NCBI GenBank assembly: GCA_003483675.1
Contig: DMYK01000270.1
Span: 14,010-19,445, forward strand
Direction of reading: 5' to 3'
Origin: Microcoleaceae cyanobacterium UBA11344
GTDB taxonomy: Bacteria > Cyanobacteriota > Cyanobacteriia > Cyanobacteriales > Microcoleaceae
DNA: 5,436 bases
The notes under the pieces were generated by a model. That model did no database searches. It was not told where the DNA came from and saw only the letters and a list, made by a program, of their open reading frames with translations. Position 1 is the stretch's first letter. Every line of letters starts with the position of its first letter. Positions 1-5,436 of the stretch are shown here, piece after piece. The position numbers and the translations under genes were made by a program.

Positions 1-91
1 TTCTTCCATCTTGCTTCTTGCTTTTTTCATCTTCCTTCTTCCATCTTCCATCTTGCTTTTTTCATCTTCCTTCTTCCATCTTCCATCTTCC
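1..91. repeat. Pyrimidine-rich heptanucleotide tandem array (13 units, 35-bp higher-order period)
   Basis: The stretch divides without remainder into thirteen 7-base units: TTCTTCC, ATCTTGC, TTCTTGC, TTTTTTC, ATCTTCC, TTCTTCC, ATCTTCC, ATCTTGC, TTTTTTC, ATCTTCC, TTCTTCC, ATCTTCC, ATCTTCC. Positions 22-49 and 57-84 are identical, which gives a second-order period of 35 bases (five heptamers). The array may continue to the left of the window. It begins 12 bases past the stop codon of the response regulator gene, so it forms the purine-rich 3' flank of that operon's transcript (GGAAGAT/GGAAGAA on the minus strand). Heptameric tandem repeats are known from filamentous cyanobacteria. No function can be read from the sequence. 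No hairpin terminator is visible between the gene and the array. Confidence 0.9.
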
Positions 92-103
92 TTCAACATC
101 CGG

Positions 104-1765
104 CTAGAAGTCCCAGCGCTTGCCACTTTTCAGCAGCGCTTCAAAATCAGCTTTTGGCAAAGCCTTACTGAAAAAATAGCCTTGAATTTCGTCACAATCA
201 TGAGCGCATAAAAAAGCCAGTTCCTGCTCATCTTCTACCCCCTCAGCAACCACCGTCATGTTCATGCAGTGTGCCATTTGAATAATCGCTATTGTAATCG
301 CTGCATTCTGACGATCCTCTGTAATATTGCGAATAAAACTCTTGTCAATTTTGATCACATCAAACGGAAAGCGCTTTGAATAACTTAAGGAAGCATATCC
401 CGTGCCAAAATCGTCAATTGCCACCCTAATTCCCAGATTTCTCCACACATTAAAAGCTTGAAATACTGCTGTTTCGTCTTCCAACACCAGACTTTCAGTC
501 AATTCTAATTCCAGATATTTAGGAGCGAGGCCAGTTTCTGTTAATATTTCACTGACTCTTTCAGTAATATTTTTTTGCTCAAACTGGCGGGCTGACACGT
601 TGACTGCTACTCGCAGCGGCCCCAAACCCTGGGCTTGCCAAGCTTTAGTTTGCTTGCAAGCAGTCTCTAACACCCATTCGCCCAGCGGTGCAATCAACCC
701 CATTTCTTCAGCCATCGGAATGAATTCTCCAGGTGAAACCCGCCCCATTTCTGGATGGTTCCAACGCACTAAAGCTTCTGCACCAACAATTTTTCCTGTC
801 TTTATTGCTACTTTAGGCTCATAGTAAACTTCAAACTCTGATCGTTTTAAAGCATTACGAAGACAGCTCTCTTGACTGAGCTTATTCATAGAATAATTTG
901 CAGTATTTGCAGCATAAAACTGATAGTTATTACCACCTTTTTCCTGAGCGTGGTACATGGCTGTATAAGCATTTTTCAACAGTTCATCTGCATCGCTCCC
1001 GTCCCAAGGATACAAAGAGATACCAATACTAGCAGTGACGTAAACTTCGCAGCTTTCTACAAGGATTGCTTGGGCTACAATTTCCAAAATCCTTTGAGCA
1101 ATATTGACAGCATCCTGTTTGTGTTTGACTGGTTCGAACACAATTGAAAATTCGGCAGATTCCAAACGGGCAACAATATTAATTTTGTCATTGCAGTTAT
1201 TAAGTCGCTGAGCAATGCTGCAAATTACGAAATTGCCCATATCGTGTCCCAAGGTACTATTAATCCGGTTAATTCTATCTAAGCTAAGAGTGACAACCGG
1301 AATGAGTCCTCGCAATTGTTTTTGATTGTCTAATATTCGACTTAGCTGCTCTCGCAAAAATGAACCATTTGGCAGGTTTGTCAAGCTGTCATACTGATGT
1401 CGGTGGAGAGCTAGTTGAATAGTTGTGTGCAAGTTTTTTTCTTCAAATGGTTTGACGATATAGCCGAAAGGTTTTGTAGCATTTACCCGCCGCAAAGTAT
1501 TGTCATCGGCATAAGCTGTCAGATAAACTACTGGGATTTGGAAGCGCGATCGCATTTCTTCGGCTGCTGTAATCCCGTCGATTTCTCCTTGCAGGTTAAC
1601 ATCCATTAAGACTAAATCCGGTCGCTCTTCCGCTGCGGATTCCAGCGCTTCTTCTCCTGAATAAACAATCCGAGTTACTCGATATCCAAGAGCTATTAAA
1701 CTATCGGCCATGTCTTCGGCAATGATGCTTTCATCTTCGACTATCAGGATCTTTTTTGGGAACAT
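104..1765 (-). CDS. Response regulator with REC, degenerate GGDEF and EAL domains (probable cyclic di-GMP phosphodiesterase)
   Basis: The 553-residue cytoplasmic protein has three domains. REC spans about residues 4-122, with acidic pocket E10/D11, phospho-acceptor D55 in LVLMDVNL, T83, and K105 in the KPF motif. The GGDEF-like domain spans about 125-284. Its signature is ESAEF at 202-206 instead of GGDEF, the first metal aspartate of the DxD motif is S161, and no RxxD inhibitory site precedes the signature, so it is probably inactive as a diguanylate cyclase. The EAL domain spans about 300-545 and keeps E330 in EALVRW, N389 in VNVS, E424 in LTES, D451/D452 in DDFGTG, K475 in IDKSF, E508 in AEGVE and Q528 in QGYF. 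It therefore should hydrolyse c-di-GMP to pGpG. The degenerate GGDEF domain may serve as a GTP-sensing or dimerisation module, as known for some composite proteins. The ATG at 1765 lies 10 bases after the kinase stop codon, behind the purine tract AGAGAAAAAA. The kinase is the likely phosphodonor. Domain calls are firm; the output is inferred. Confidence 0.95.
   Translation of the reverse strand: MFPKKILIVEDESIIAEDMADSLIALGYRVTRIVYSGEEALESAAEERPDLVLMDVNLQGEIDGITAAEEMRSRFQIPVVYLTAYADDNTLRRVNATKPFGYIVKPFEEKNLHTTIQLALHRHQYDSLTNLPNGSFLREQLSRILDNQKQLRGLIPVVTLSLDRINRINSTLGHDMGNFVICSIAQRLNNCNDKINIVARLESAEFSIVFEPVKHKQDAVNIAQRILEIVAQAILVESCEVYVTASIGISLYPWDGSDADELLKNAYTAMYHAQEKGGNNYQFYAANTANYSMNKLSQESCLRNALKRSEFEVYYEPKVAIKTGKIVGAEALVRWNHPEMGRVSPGEFIPMAEEMGLIAPLGEWVLETACKQTKAWQAQGLGPLRVAVNVSARQFEQKNITERVSEILTETGLAPKYLELELTESLVLEDETAVFQAFNVWRNLGIRVAIDDFGTGYASLSYSKRFPFDVIKIDKSFIRNITEDRQNAAITIAIIQMAHCMNMTVVAEGVEDEQELAFLCAHDCDEIQGYFFSKALPKADFEALLKSGKRWDF
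1546..1553. repeat. HIP1 octamer GCGATCGC
   Basis: This is an exact copy of the highly iterated palindrome of cyanobacterial genomes, within the REC-coding part of the response regulator gene. It supports the cyanobacterial origin of the window. Confidence 0.85.
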
Positions 1766-1775
1766 TTTTTTCTCT

Positions 1776-4130
1776 CTAGTGGTGAATTTTTGGTTGCGGA
1801 AATGTGATTTGAAAAACCGTGCCTACAGTTTCTAATAGCGTGATATTACCACGAAGTTGCTTGACTAAAGATCCGACTAGCCGCAATCCCAATGTTCTCG
1901 CATTCCGATAATCTAAGTCTTTAGGAAAGCTGACACCCGTGTCGCTCACAACTAGCACACACCCCCCGTTCTGATCGAGATTAAAATCTATTTTTATTTT
2001 ACCTTTATTGGTGGATGAAAAAGCATATTTTAGGGAATTTGTTACGAGTTCGTTGATGATTAATCCGCAAGGAACTGCTGTATCAAGATTCAGCTCACAC
2101 GGCGCAATATTGGTCTGTAACTTAATGCCTGATCCATGAAATTCATAAGCTTGGAATAAATTGTGGGCTAAGTTTTGGATGTATTCAGCAAAGTTAATGT
2201 TCGACAAGTCTTTCGATTGATACAATTGTTCGTGAACCAAAGCCATTGACCTCACACGGTTTTGGCTTTCTTTCAACATTTCGGTAACACGGCTGTCTTG
2301 AATGTAGCGAGACTGAAGTTTCAGCAGGCTAGAAATAACTTGGAGGTTGTTTTTTACCCGGTGGTGAATTTCTTGGATCAGGACTTCTTTTTCGGCTAGG
2401 GAGGCTTTGATTCGATCCTCGTCTCGCTTGCGATCTGTAATGTCGCGCACTACTGCTTGTAAGAATTTTTTTTCGTTAATTTCCATTGCATTCAACAGGA
2501 CTTCAGCGGTAAATTCTGAACCGTCGAGTCGTTTGTGAACCCAGTCAAATCGACAGCTACCTGTTGCCATTGCTGTACCCATTTTCTGTGAAAACAAACA
2601 GACTGAATCTTCTCCGTTCGGCTGAACAGGCGGGGAAAAATCGCTCGGATTTTTGCCGTAAAATTCTTTTTGGTTGCTACATCCAAATATTTTTAAGGTG
2701 GCGGCGTTGCAGTCAAAAAAGTTATGTTCATCCAGCAACATTACGGCGTCGCTTGTGGCTTCATAAAGGCTGCGAAATTTGTGTTCTGATTCTTGCAGCG
2801 AGCAGATTAATTGGTTTTTTTGAGCTTCGGCACGCTTGCGTTCGCTCATGTCTATTCCTACAGAAACTGCTGCGCTTCCCTGATGGTATTTCTGAGCTAC
2901 TATCAAATAGTTGCGGACGGAACCGTTAATTTCTATGTCTATTTCTTGCCTGGTTTGCTGAGATGAAATCTCAAAAAATTGTCTAATCAGTTGTGCAAAA
3001 CTGGAGCCTTGATCGAGAAAGCCTATTTCTTGACCGACAAAGCTTTCGGGAGGTCTGTGAAATGAGGCTGCTAAGTGCTGGTTGACTCCTATATACCGCA
3101 AATCTGAACTTACCCAAGAAATCAATCCTGGTACGGCATCCAAGACTGCCCGCAGTTGATCGGTAGCTTCTTGGAGCGCTGCTTCCGATCGCAACTGATC
3201 GCTAATATCTGTCGCCGTTCCGCTAACGCCTAAAATAGTGCCGTTTTCAGCTTCGTTAACGATGCTGTTGACCCGCAGGTAGACGGGGGTACCATCCTTA
3301 CGCAAATGTACAGTTTCGTAAGCAGAATTAGGGGCTGTTGGCTGGCTGGTTCTGGCTAAAAGTTGCTCAAATATTTGTATTTCTCTCATTTTTTCTTCGG
3401 GAATCCAAAAATCGGTGAAGTAGTGGCCGATCATTTCTGGGGGCTCGTAACCGTAGATGCGTTTGGCAGCGGAATTAACAAAGGTCAAGAAACCTTCAAT
3501 ATCGACGGACCAAATCAATTCTTGGGAGGTTTCTATGAGGTTCCGGTACTTGTTTTCGCTTTCAGCAAGTGCTGTTTTAAAGACTTCTGTTTCCTGCTGA
3601 AGCAGCCGCTCTAATTCTTGATTTGCGCTTAGAGCCGCTGGAGTCCGATCGCGATCGCAAATTTCAGTAGAAACACCGACTGCTCCGACAACTTCGCCGT
3701 TTGAATTGTGCAGCGGTGTCGCTCGAAGTTCCCAGACTAGATTTCCGGCTTGGACATTCCAGGTGCGATCGCTCCCCGCCAATACCTGAGCAATATTTTC
3801 CCAAATATCTGGCTGGCTGCCGTATATCTCAAAAATCGATCGCCCCACGGCTTCACCCAGAGTGAGTCCCCAATTTTCGGGTTTTTTGCCTTCGACAACA
3901 GTTAATTTGCCCTTTGTGTCTGTTGCCCACAAGAGAATCGGGGCTGCACAGATGGCTGCTTGCAGGGTTTCGTAGGCTTTTTTGAGTCGATCGATTTCCC
4001 CATAAAGCTGTTCGCGAGTGGCGTTTAATTCTGCCATTAGTTGCACGACTATGAGCGGCCAGCTAGCAGTGGTGTCCTGAATTTCTGGGGATGTGCAGGA
4101 ACTACAGACGAATTGGTTGCAGTATGACAT
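1776..4130 (-). CDS. Multi-PAS sensor histidine kinase, HisKA_2 family
   Basis: The 784-residue soluble kinase has no evident membrane segment. Numbering is from the ATG at 4130. A short cysteine-bearing N-terminus (C4, C9, C12) and a helical stretch (about 30-60) precede four PAS-like domains at about 58-160, 195-312, 320-430 and 450-568. PAS2 (NLIETSQELIWSVD, then TDISDQLR) and PAS4 (SLYEATSDAVMLLD, then RDITDRKR) are clear; PAS1 and PAS3 are more diverged. The HisKA_2 dimerisation domain (about 580-655) carries EIHHRVKNNLQ, with the second histidine (H590) the likely phosphorylation site. The HATPase domain (about 680-778) shows the N-box INELVTNSLKYAF, the G1-type motif DTGVSFP (canonical DxGxG reduced to DTGVS) and the G2-type motif TLGLRLVGSL. 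PAS ligands cannot be predicted. An in-frame GTG at 4148 would add six residues; the ATG was preferred because neither site has a strong Shine-Dalgarno sequence. The next gene is the probable phosphotransfer partner. Confidence 0.93.
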   Translation of the reverse strand: MSYCNQFVCSSCTSPEIQDTTASWPLIVVQLMAELNATREQLYGEIDRLKKAYETLQAAICAAPILLWATDTKGKLTVVEGKKPENWGLTLGEAVGRSIFEIYGSQPDIWENIAQVLAGSDRTWNVQAGNLVWELRATPLHNSNGEVVGAVGVSTEICDRDRTPAALSANQELERLLQQETEVFKTALAESENKYRNLIETSQELIWSVDIEGFLTFVNSAAKRIYGYEPPEMIGHYFTDFWIPEEKMREIQIFEQLLARTSQPTAPNSAYETVHLRKDGTPVYLRVNSIVNEAENGTILGVSGTATDISDQLRSEAALQEATDQLRAVLDAVPGLISWVSSDLRYIGVNQHLAASFHRPPESFVGQEIGFLDQGSSFAQLIRQFFEISSQQTRQEIDIEINGSVRNYLIVAQKYHQGSAAVSVGIDMSERKRAEAQKNQLICSLQESEHKFRSLYEATSDAVMLLDEHNFFDCNAATLKIFGCSNQKEFYGKNPSDFSPPVQPNGEDSVCLFSQKMGTAMATGSCRFDWVHKRLDGSEFTAEVLLNAMEINEKKFLQAVVRDITDRKRDEDRIKASLAEKEVLIQEIHHRVKNNLQVISSLLKLQSRYIQDSRVTEMLKESQNRVRSMALVHEQLYQSKDLSNINFAEYIQNLAHNLFQAYEFHGSGIKLQTNIAPCELNLDTAVPCGLIINELVTNSLKYAFSSTNKGKIKIDFNLDQNGGCVLVVSDTGVSFPKDLDYRNARTLGLRLVGSLVKQLRGNITLLETVGTVFQITFPQPKIHH
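3651..3658. repeat. HIP1 octamer GCGATCGC
   Basis: This exact HIP1 copy lies in the kinase gene between the PAS1 and PAS2 coding parts. It directly follows a CGATC half-site, giving the extended string CGATCGCGATCGC. Confidence 0.85.
3765..3772. repeat. HIP1 octamer GCGATCGC
   Basis: This exact HIP1 copy lies in the PAS1-coding part of the kinase gene, 106 bases from the previous copy. Confidence 0.85.
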
Positions 4131-4467
4131 AATTGCTCTGGGATGCACTCTGATTTTTTAGGAAGGTCGATATTTTAAGCATAAACTTTTAAAGTAAATT
4201 ATTACAGTTCCCTGTGATACTCATTTGACGAATAGGCGATATTTTCAACCTAGTTTAAAGGCATCAGGAGTTGCCGATGCTGCGGTCTTCTTGTCGCAAT
4301 CGATCGATTGACAATAGGCTGAATCATTACGGCCAATCGGTACTTTTACCGCAATCAGGTTTAGTATTGCAAAAAAAATCCGTAATCCCCGCTCTCCACG
4401 AATCAGGGAATTGTAAAGTTATTATTAGCCTGCGTAAATATACGGAATTCTGAATGAGATACAGGTT
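4131..4467. other. Divergent intergenic region with small inverted repeats, no recognisable gene
   Basis: This region separates the minus-strand kinase operon from the plus-strand DUF1257 gene and should contain the kinase promoter. A weak minus-strand candidate -10 (TAAAAT, about 4171-4176) lies about 40 bases before the ATG, without a convincing -35, so no promoter is claimed. Short dyads are clustered here: GTAAATTATTAC (4194-4205), GCATC/GATGC (4261-4265/4276-4280), CAATCGATCGATTG (4297-4310), ATTACGG/CCGTAAT (4326-4332/4380-4386), CGGTA/TACCG (4338-4342/4347-4351) and GCAAT/ATTGC (4351-4355/4366-4370). The nonamer CGATATTTT occurs twice, near 4168 and 4237. The short open frame at 4271-4453 has a TTG start and an unremarkable composition and is not considered a gene. 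Confidence 0.6.
4291..4314. repeat. Palindrome CAATCGATCGATTG with outer TTGT/ACAA arms
   Basis: The 14-base core at 4297-4310 is a perfect palindrome. TTGT (4291-4294) and ACAA (4311-4314) extend it to an 11-bp dyad with a two-base bulge on the left side. It lies about 160 bases upstream of the kinase start and 285 bases upstream of the DUF1257 start. It could be a protein-binding operator or a chance expansion of a HIP1-like CGATCG core. No regulator can be assigned. Confidence 0.5.
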
Positions 4468-4502
4468 GGGGAATGGGGAATGGGGAATGGGGAATGGGGA
4501 AT
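4468..4502. repeat. Five perfect tandem copies of the heptamer GGGGAAT
   Basis: Five identical 7-base units run from 4468 to 4502 and end where the sequence becomes TGGTTATT. The complementary unit is ATTCCCC. This fits the short tandemly repeated repetitive (STRR) heptamer sequences described for filamentous cyanobacteria, although assignment to a named STRR class is not claimed. The array sits 56 bases upstream of the -10 element of the DUF1257 promoter. An in-frame ATG inside the array (4480) opens a frame into the DUF1257 gene, but that extension consists only of translated repeats. Confidence 0.93.
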
Positions 4503-4522
4503 TGGTTATTTCATAATTTCTG

Positions 4523-4554
4523 CTTCTTCCTTCTTCCTTCTTCCTTCTTCCTTC
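4523..4554. repeat. Four perfect tandem copies of the heptamer CTTCTTC plus a partial copy
   Basis: Units lie at 4523-4529, 4530-4536, 4537-4543 and 4544-4550, followed by the partial CTTC at 4551-4554. The unit is a cyclic permutation of TTCTTCC, which also occurs three times in the array at 1-91, so the two loci share a repeat family and strand orientation. The array ends directly at the extended -10 promoter element and occupies the place where a -35 box would lie. Confidence 0.92.
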
Positions 4555-4563
4555 TGCTATAAT
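4555..4563 (+). promoter_or_regulatory. Extended -10 promoter element TGCTATAAT for the DUF1257 gene
   Basis: TATAAT at 4558-4563 is a perfect sigma-70-type -10 hexamer, and TG at 4555-4556 makes it an extended -10. Transcription would start near 4570 and give a leader of about 27 bases before the ATG at 4597. At the usual 17-base spacing the -35 position (4535-4540) reads TCCTTC, which is heptamer repeat rather than a TTGACA-like box. That agrees with an extended-(-10) promoter that does not need a -35. No strong Shine-Dalgarno sequence precedes the ATG. Confidence 0.65.
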
Positions 4564-4596
4564 CGAGTTAGCGTTTCACACAAAACCGAACGTGAT

Positions 4597-5035
4597 ATGT
4601 CACACTTCACAACGATTAAGGTTCAGATGAAAAACGGTGAACTGCTGCATCAATTGTTAGAAGAATTGGGTGATCAAGTAGAGTGCAATGTGCAGGTGAG
4701 AAGTGCTCAGGGCGATCGCACTAATGGGGAGTACGTGATTCGGCAGTCGAACGGTTACGATTTGGGTTTGGCCACAGCGGAGAGGATTACGAACTGGTGG
4801 CAGATTTTTGGGGTCTCGAATTAATCAGCATGAATTTATCAATTCAATGAGTCAAAAATCCGCGCACAAAAGTTTGATGTCAGCGGTGCATTCAGAGGGT
4901 TTTAATGTCGAGGAAGAGGAGACTTTAGCAGATGGAACGGTGAGGGTTGTGGTGGGCTGGTGGGTTGAGCCAGAGCAATTTATGAACTCGTTTTTATCTA
5001 GCCCGGACTGTAGTAAAGAATTCAGTCTTTATTGA
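4597..5035 (+). pseudogene. DUF1257/Ycf35-family gene interrupted by a frameshift
   Basis: The first frame (4597-4824, 75 codons) begins MSHFTTIKVQMKNG, typical of DUF1257, the family of plastid Ycf35, whose function is unknown. It continues through VIRQSNGYDLGL and ITNWWQIFG before stopping at 4822-4824. The family sequence resumes one frame further on, from about 4814 to the stop at 5033-5035, as INQHEF, then GFNVEEEETLADG and VRVVVGWW, the expected C-terminal half. Skipping one base near T5G4 (4805-4813) joins them into a protein of about 145 residues. Either the gene is broken, or the base is a sequencing or assembly error; recoding is possible but no known slippery signal is evident. ATG 4597 was chosen because it matches the family N-terminus and upstream codons only translate repeats. 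The last nine codons lie inside a palindromic repeat. A TTG at 4808 is an unlikely restart because it would drop the N-terminal half. Confidence 0.85.
4712..4719. repeat. HIP1 octamer GCGATCGC
   Basis: This exact HIP1 copy lies in the first half of the DUF1257 gene. It shows that this gene shares the genome-wide signature of its neighbours and is not obviously foreign. Confidence 0.85.
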
Positions 5036-5065
5036 CTCTTGTCGCAGACTGAAATCTTCACTACA
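5009..5065. repeat. 57-bp imperfect palindrome, candidate dispersed repeat or non-autonomous element
   Basis: The left arm 5009-5028 and right arm 5046-5065 are reverse complements at 18 of 20 positions, with mismatches at 5015/5059 and 5020/5054. They flank a 17-base loop (5029-5045). The tips are TGTAGT and ACTACA, and the inner stem is TTCAGTCT/AGACTGAA. Neither arm is followed by a T-run on the relevant strand, so it does not look like a standard intrinsic terminator. It does lie between two convergent genes, where a bidirectional terminator would be useful. The left arm overlaps the 3' end of the DUF1257 frame and supplies its last codons. This design resembles the palindromic repeats scattered through filamentous cyanobacterial genomes; copy number here is unknown. 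Confidence 0.75.
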
Positions 5066-5101
5066 AACTATTAATGCTGATGTTACCGCACTTGATATTA
5101 A

Positions 5102-5436
5102 TTACTGGTTTTGGACATTACCAGCGTGCAAACCACACTCTTTTAAAGTCGCTTCTTCCCACCACCAACGGCCTTCGCGTTCGTGTTGGTTGGGCAATAC
5201 TGCTTTGGTGCAGGGTTCGCAACCAATGCTGATAAAGCCGCGTTCGTGCAATTTGTTGTAAGGCACTTCTAAAGCACGAATGTATTCCCAAACCTCGGCG
5301 GAAGACCAATTTGCTAAGGGGTTTAATTTAATTAATTGATGGTCTTCTGTTGAGAAAGCAGTGTCAATTTCAATGACAGGAATATAGTTGCGGGTGCTGG
5401 GACTTTGGTCTTTGCGCTGACCGGTAATCCAAGCAT
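5102..5436 (-). CDS. cysH: Adenylyl-sulfate/phosphoadenylyl-sulfate reductase, C-terminal part (start outside window)
   Basis: The visible 110 residues are the C-terminal part of CysH, which reduces activated sulfate (APS or PAPS) to sulfite in the cytoplasm during assimilatory sulfate reduction, using thioredoxin or a similar donor. Visible-residue landmarks are [12 protein letters not shown] (4-15), the substrate phosphosulfate-binding loop; KLNPLANWS (36-44); [11 protein letters not shown] (57-67); SIGCEPCTK (69-77); GRWWWEE (88-94); and ECGLH (99-103), whose C100 is the catalytic cysteine. E. coli PAPS reductase has no cysteines in the segment matching SIGCEPCTK. The CxxC there (C72, C75) is half of the four-cysteine 4Fe-4S site found in APS-reductase-type enzymes; the other pair would be upstream, out of view. 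APS is therefore the more likely substrate, but this is not decided. The gene converges on the DUF1257 gene and ends 67 bases from it. Confidence 0.95.
   Translation of the reverse strand, partial: AWITGQRKDQSPSTRNYIPVIEIDTAFSTEDHQLIKLNPLANWSSAEVWEYIRALEVPYNKLHERGFISIGCEPCTKAVLPNQHEREGRWWWEEATLKECGLHAGNVQNQ

Noticed and set aside
1..91. CRISPR array or coding sequence
   Set aside because: Units are 7 bases with no spacers, and open frames through it encode only low-complexity Leu/Phe/Ser strings generated by the repeat.
2564..2929. Plus-strand open frame of 121 codons antisense to the kinase
   Set aside because: It lies wholly inside the well-supported kinase coding sequence and its translation shows no domain or plausible start context; the same applies to the antisense frames at 600-824, 872-1147, 1415-1609 and 3363-3614.
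4131..4148. GTG at 4148 as the kinase start
   Set aside because: It adds only six residues and has no better ribosome binding site; the ATG at 4130 is preferred, though GTG cannot be excluded.
4194..4205. GTAAATTATTAC as an NtcA binding site
   Set aside because: The NtcA consensus is GTA-N8-TAC; the spacing here is six bases and no well-placed -10 follows.
4271..4453. Open frame of 60 codons between the divergent genes
   Set aside because: It has a TTG start, no ribosome binding site and no recognisable motif, and it overlaps the inverted-repeat cluster.
4480..4596. In-frame ATG at 4480 as an earlier start for the DUF1257 gene
   Set aside because: The extra 39 codons translate the GGGGAAT and CTTCTTC arrays and run across the extended -10 element; the family N-terminus MSHFTTIK begins at 4597.
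5009..5065. Intrinsic terminator
   Set aside because: The stem has a long 17-base loop and no T-run follows either arm; a role in termination is possible but the canonical signature is absent.
5118..5309. Minus-strand open frame overlapping cysH
   Set aside because: It is in another frame of the clear cysH coding sequence and is arginine-rich shadow translation.

Overview
The window looks like chromosomal DNA of a filamentous cyanobacterium, probably an oscillatorialean such as a Microcoleus/Oscillatoria relative. The genus is an inference. The evidence is four copies of the HIP1 octamer GCGATCGC, a DUF1257/Ycf35-type gene (a family of cyanobacteria and plastids), several heptanucleotide tandem repeat arrays of the kind known from filamentous cyanobacteria, and moderate GC with weak Shine-Dalgarno sites.

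Layout. Positions 1-91 are an uninterrupted run of thirteen pyrimidine-rich heptamers. Positions 104-4130 (minus strand) hold a tight two-gene signalling operon. The upstream gene (1776-4130) encodes a soluble sensor histidine kinase with four PAS-like domains and a HisKA_2-type H-box. Ten bases after its stop codon begins the second gene (104-1765), a response regulator with REC, GGDEF and EAL domains. Its GGDEF motif has decayed to ESAEF while the EAL catalytic residues are kept. Together they read as a two-component system whose likely output is hydrolysis of cyclic di-GMP.

Positions 4131-4596 are a divergent intergenic region. It holds several small inverted repeats, five perfect GGGGAAT heptamers, four perfect CTTCTTC heptamers and an extended -10 promoter (TGCTATAAT). 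The promoter faces a DUF1257/Ycf35-family gene at 4597-5035 (plus strand). That gene is split by a one-base frameshift near a T5G4 run at 4805-4813. Its last nine codons run into a 57-bp imperfect palindrome (5009-5065) that looks like a dispersed mobile-type repeat. The window ends with the C-terminal part of a convergent cysH gene (5102 to beyond 5436, minus strand) for assimilatory sulfate reduction, apparently of the iron-sulfur-cluster type.

No clearly new multi-gene system was seen. The most notable points are the kinase/phosphodiesterase pair with a dead cyclase domain, the recurrence of period-7 repeats at three places (one abutting a promoter), and the frameshifted, palindrome-capped DUF1257 gene.
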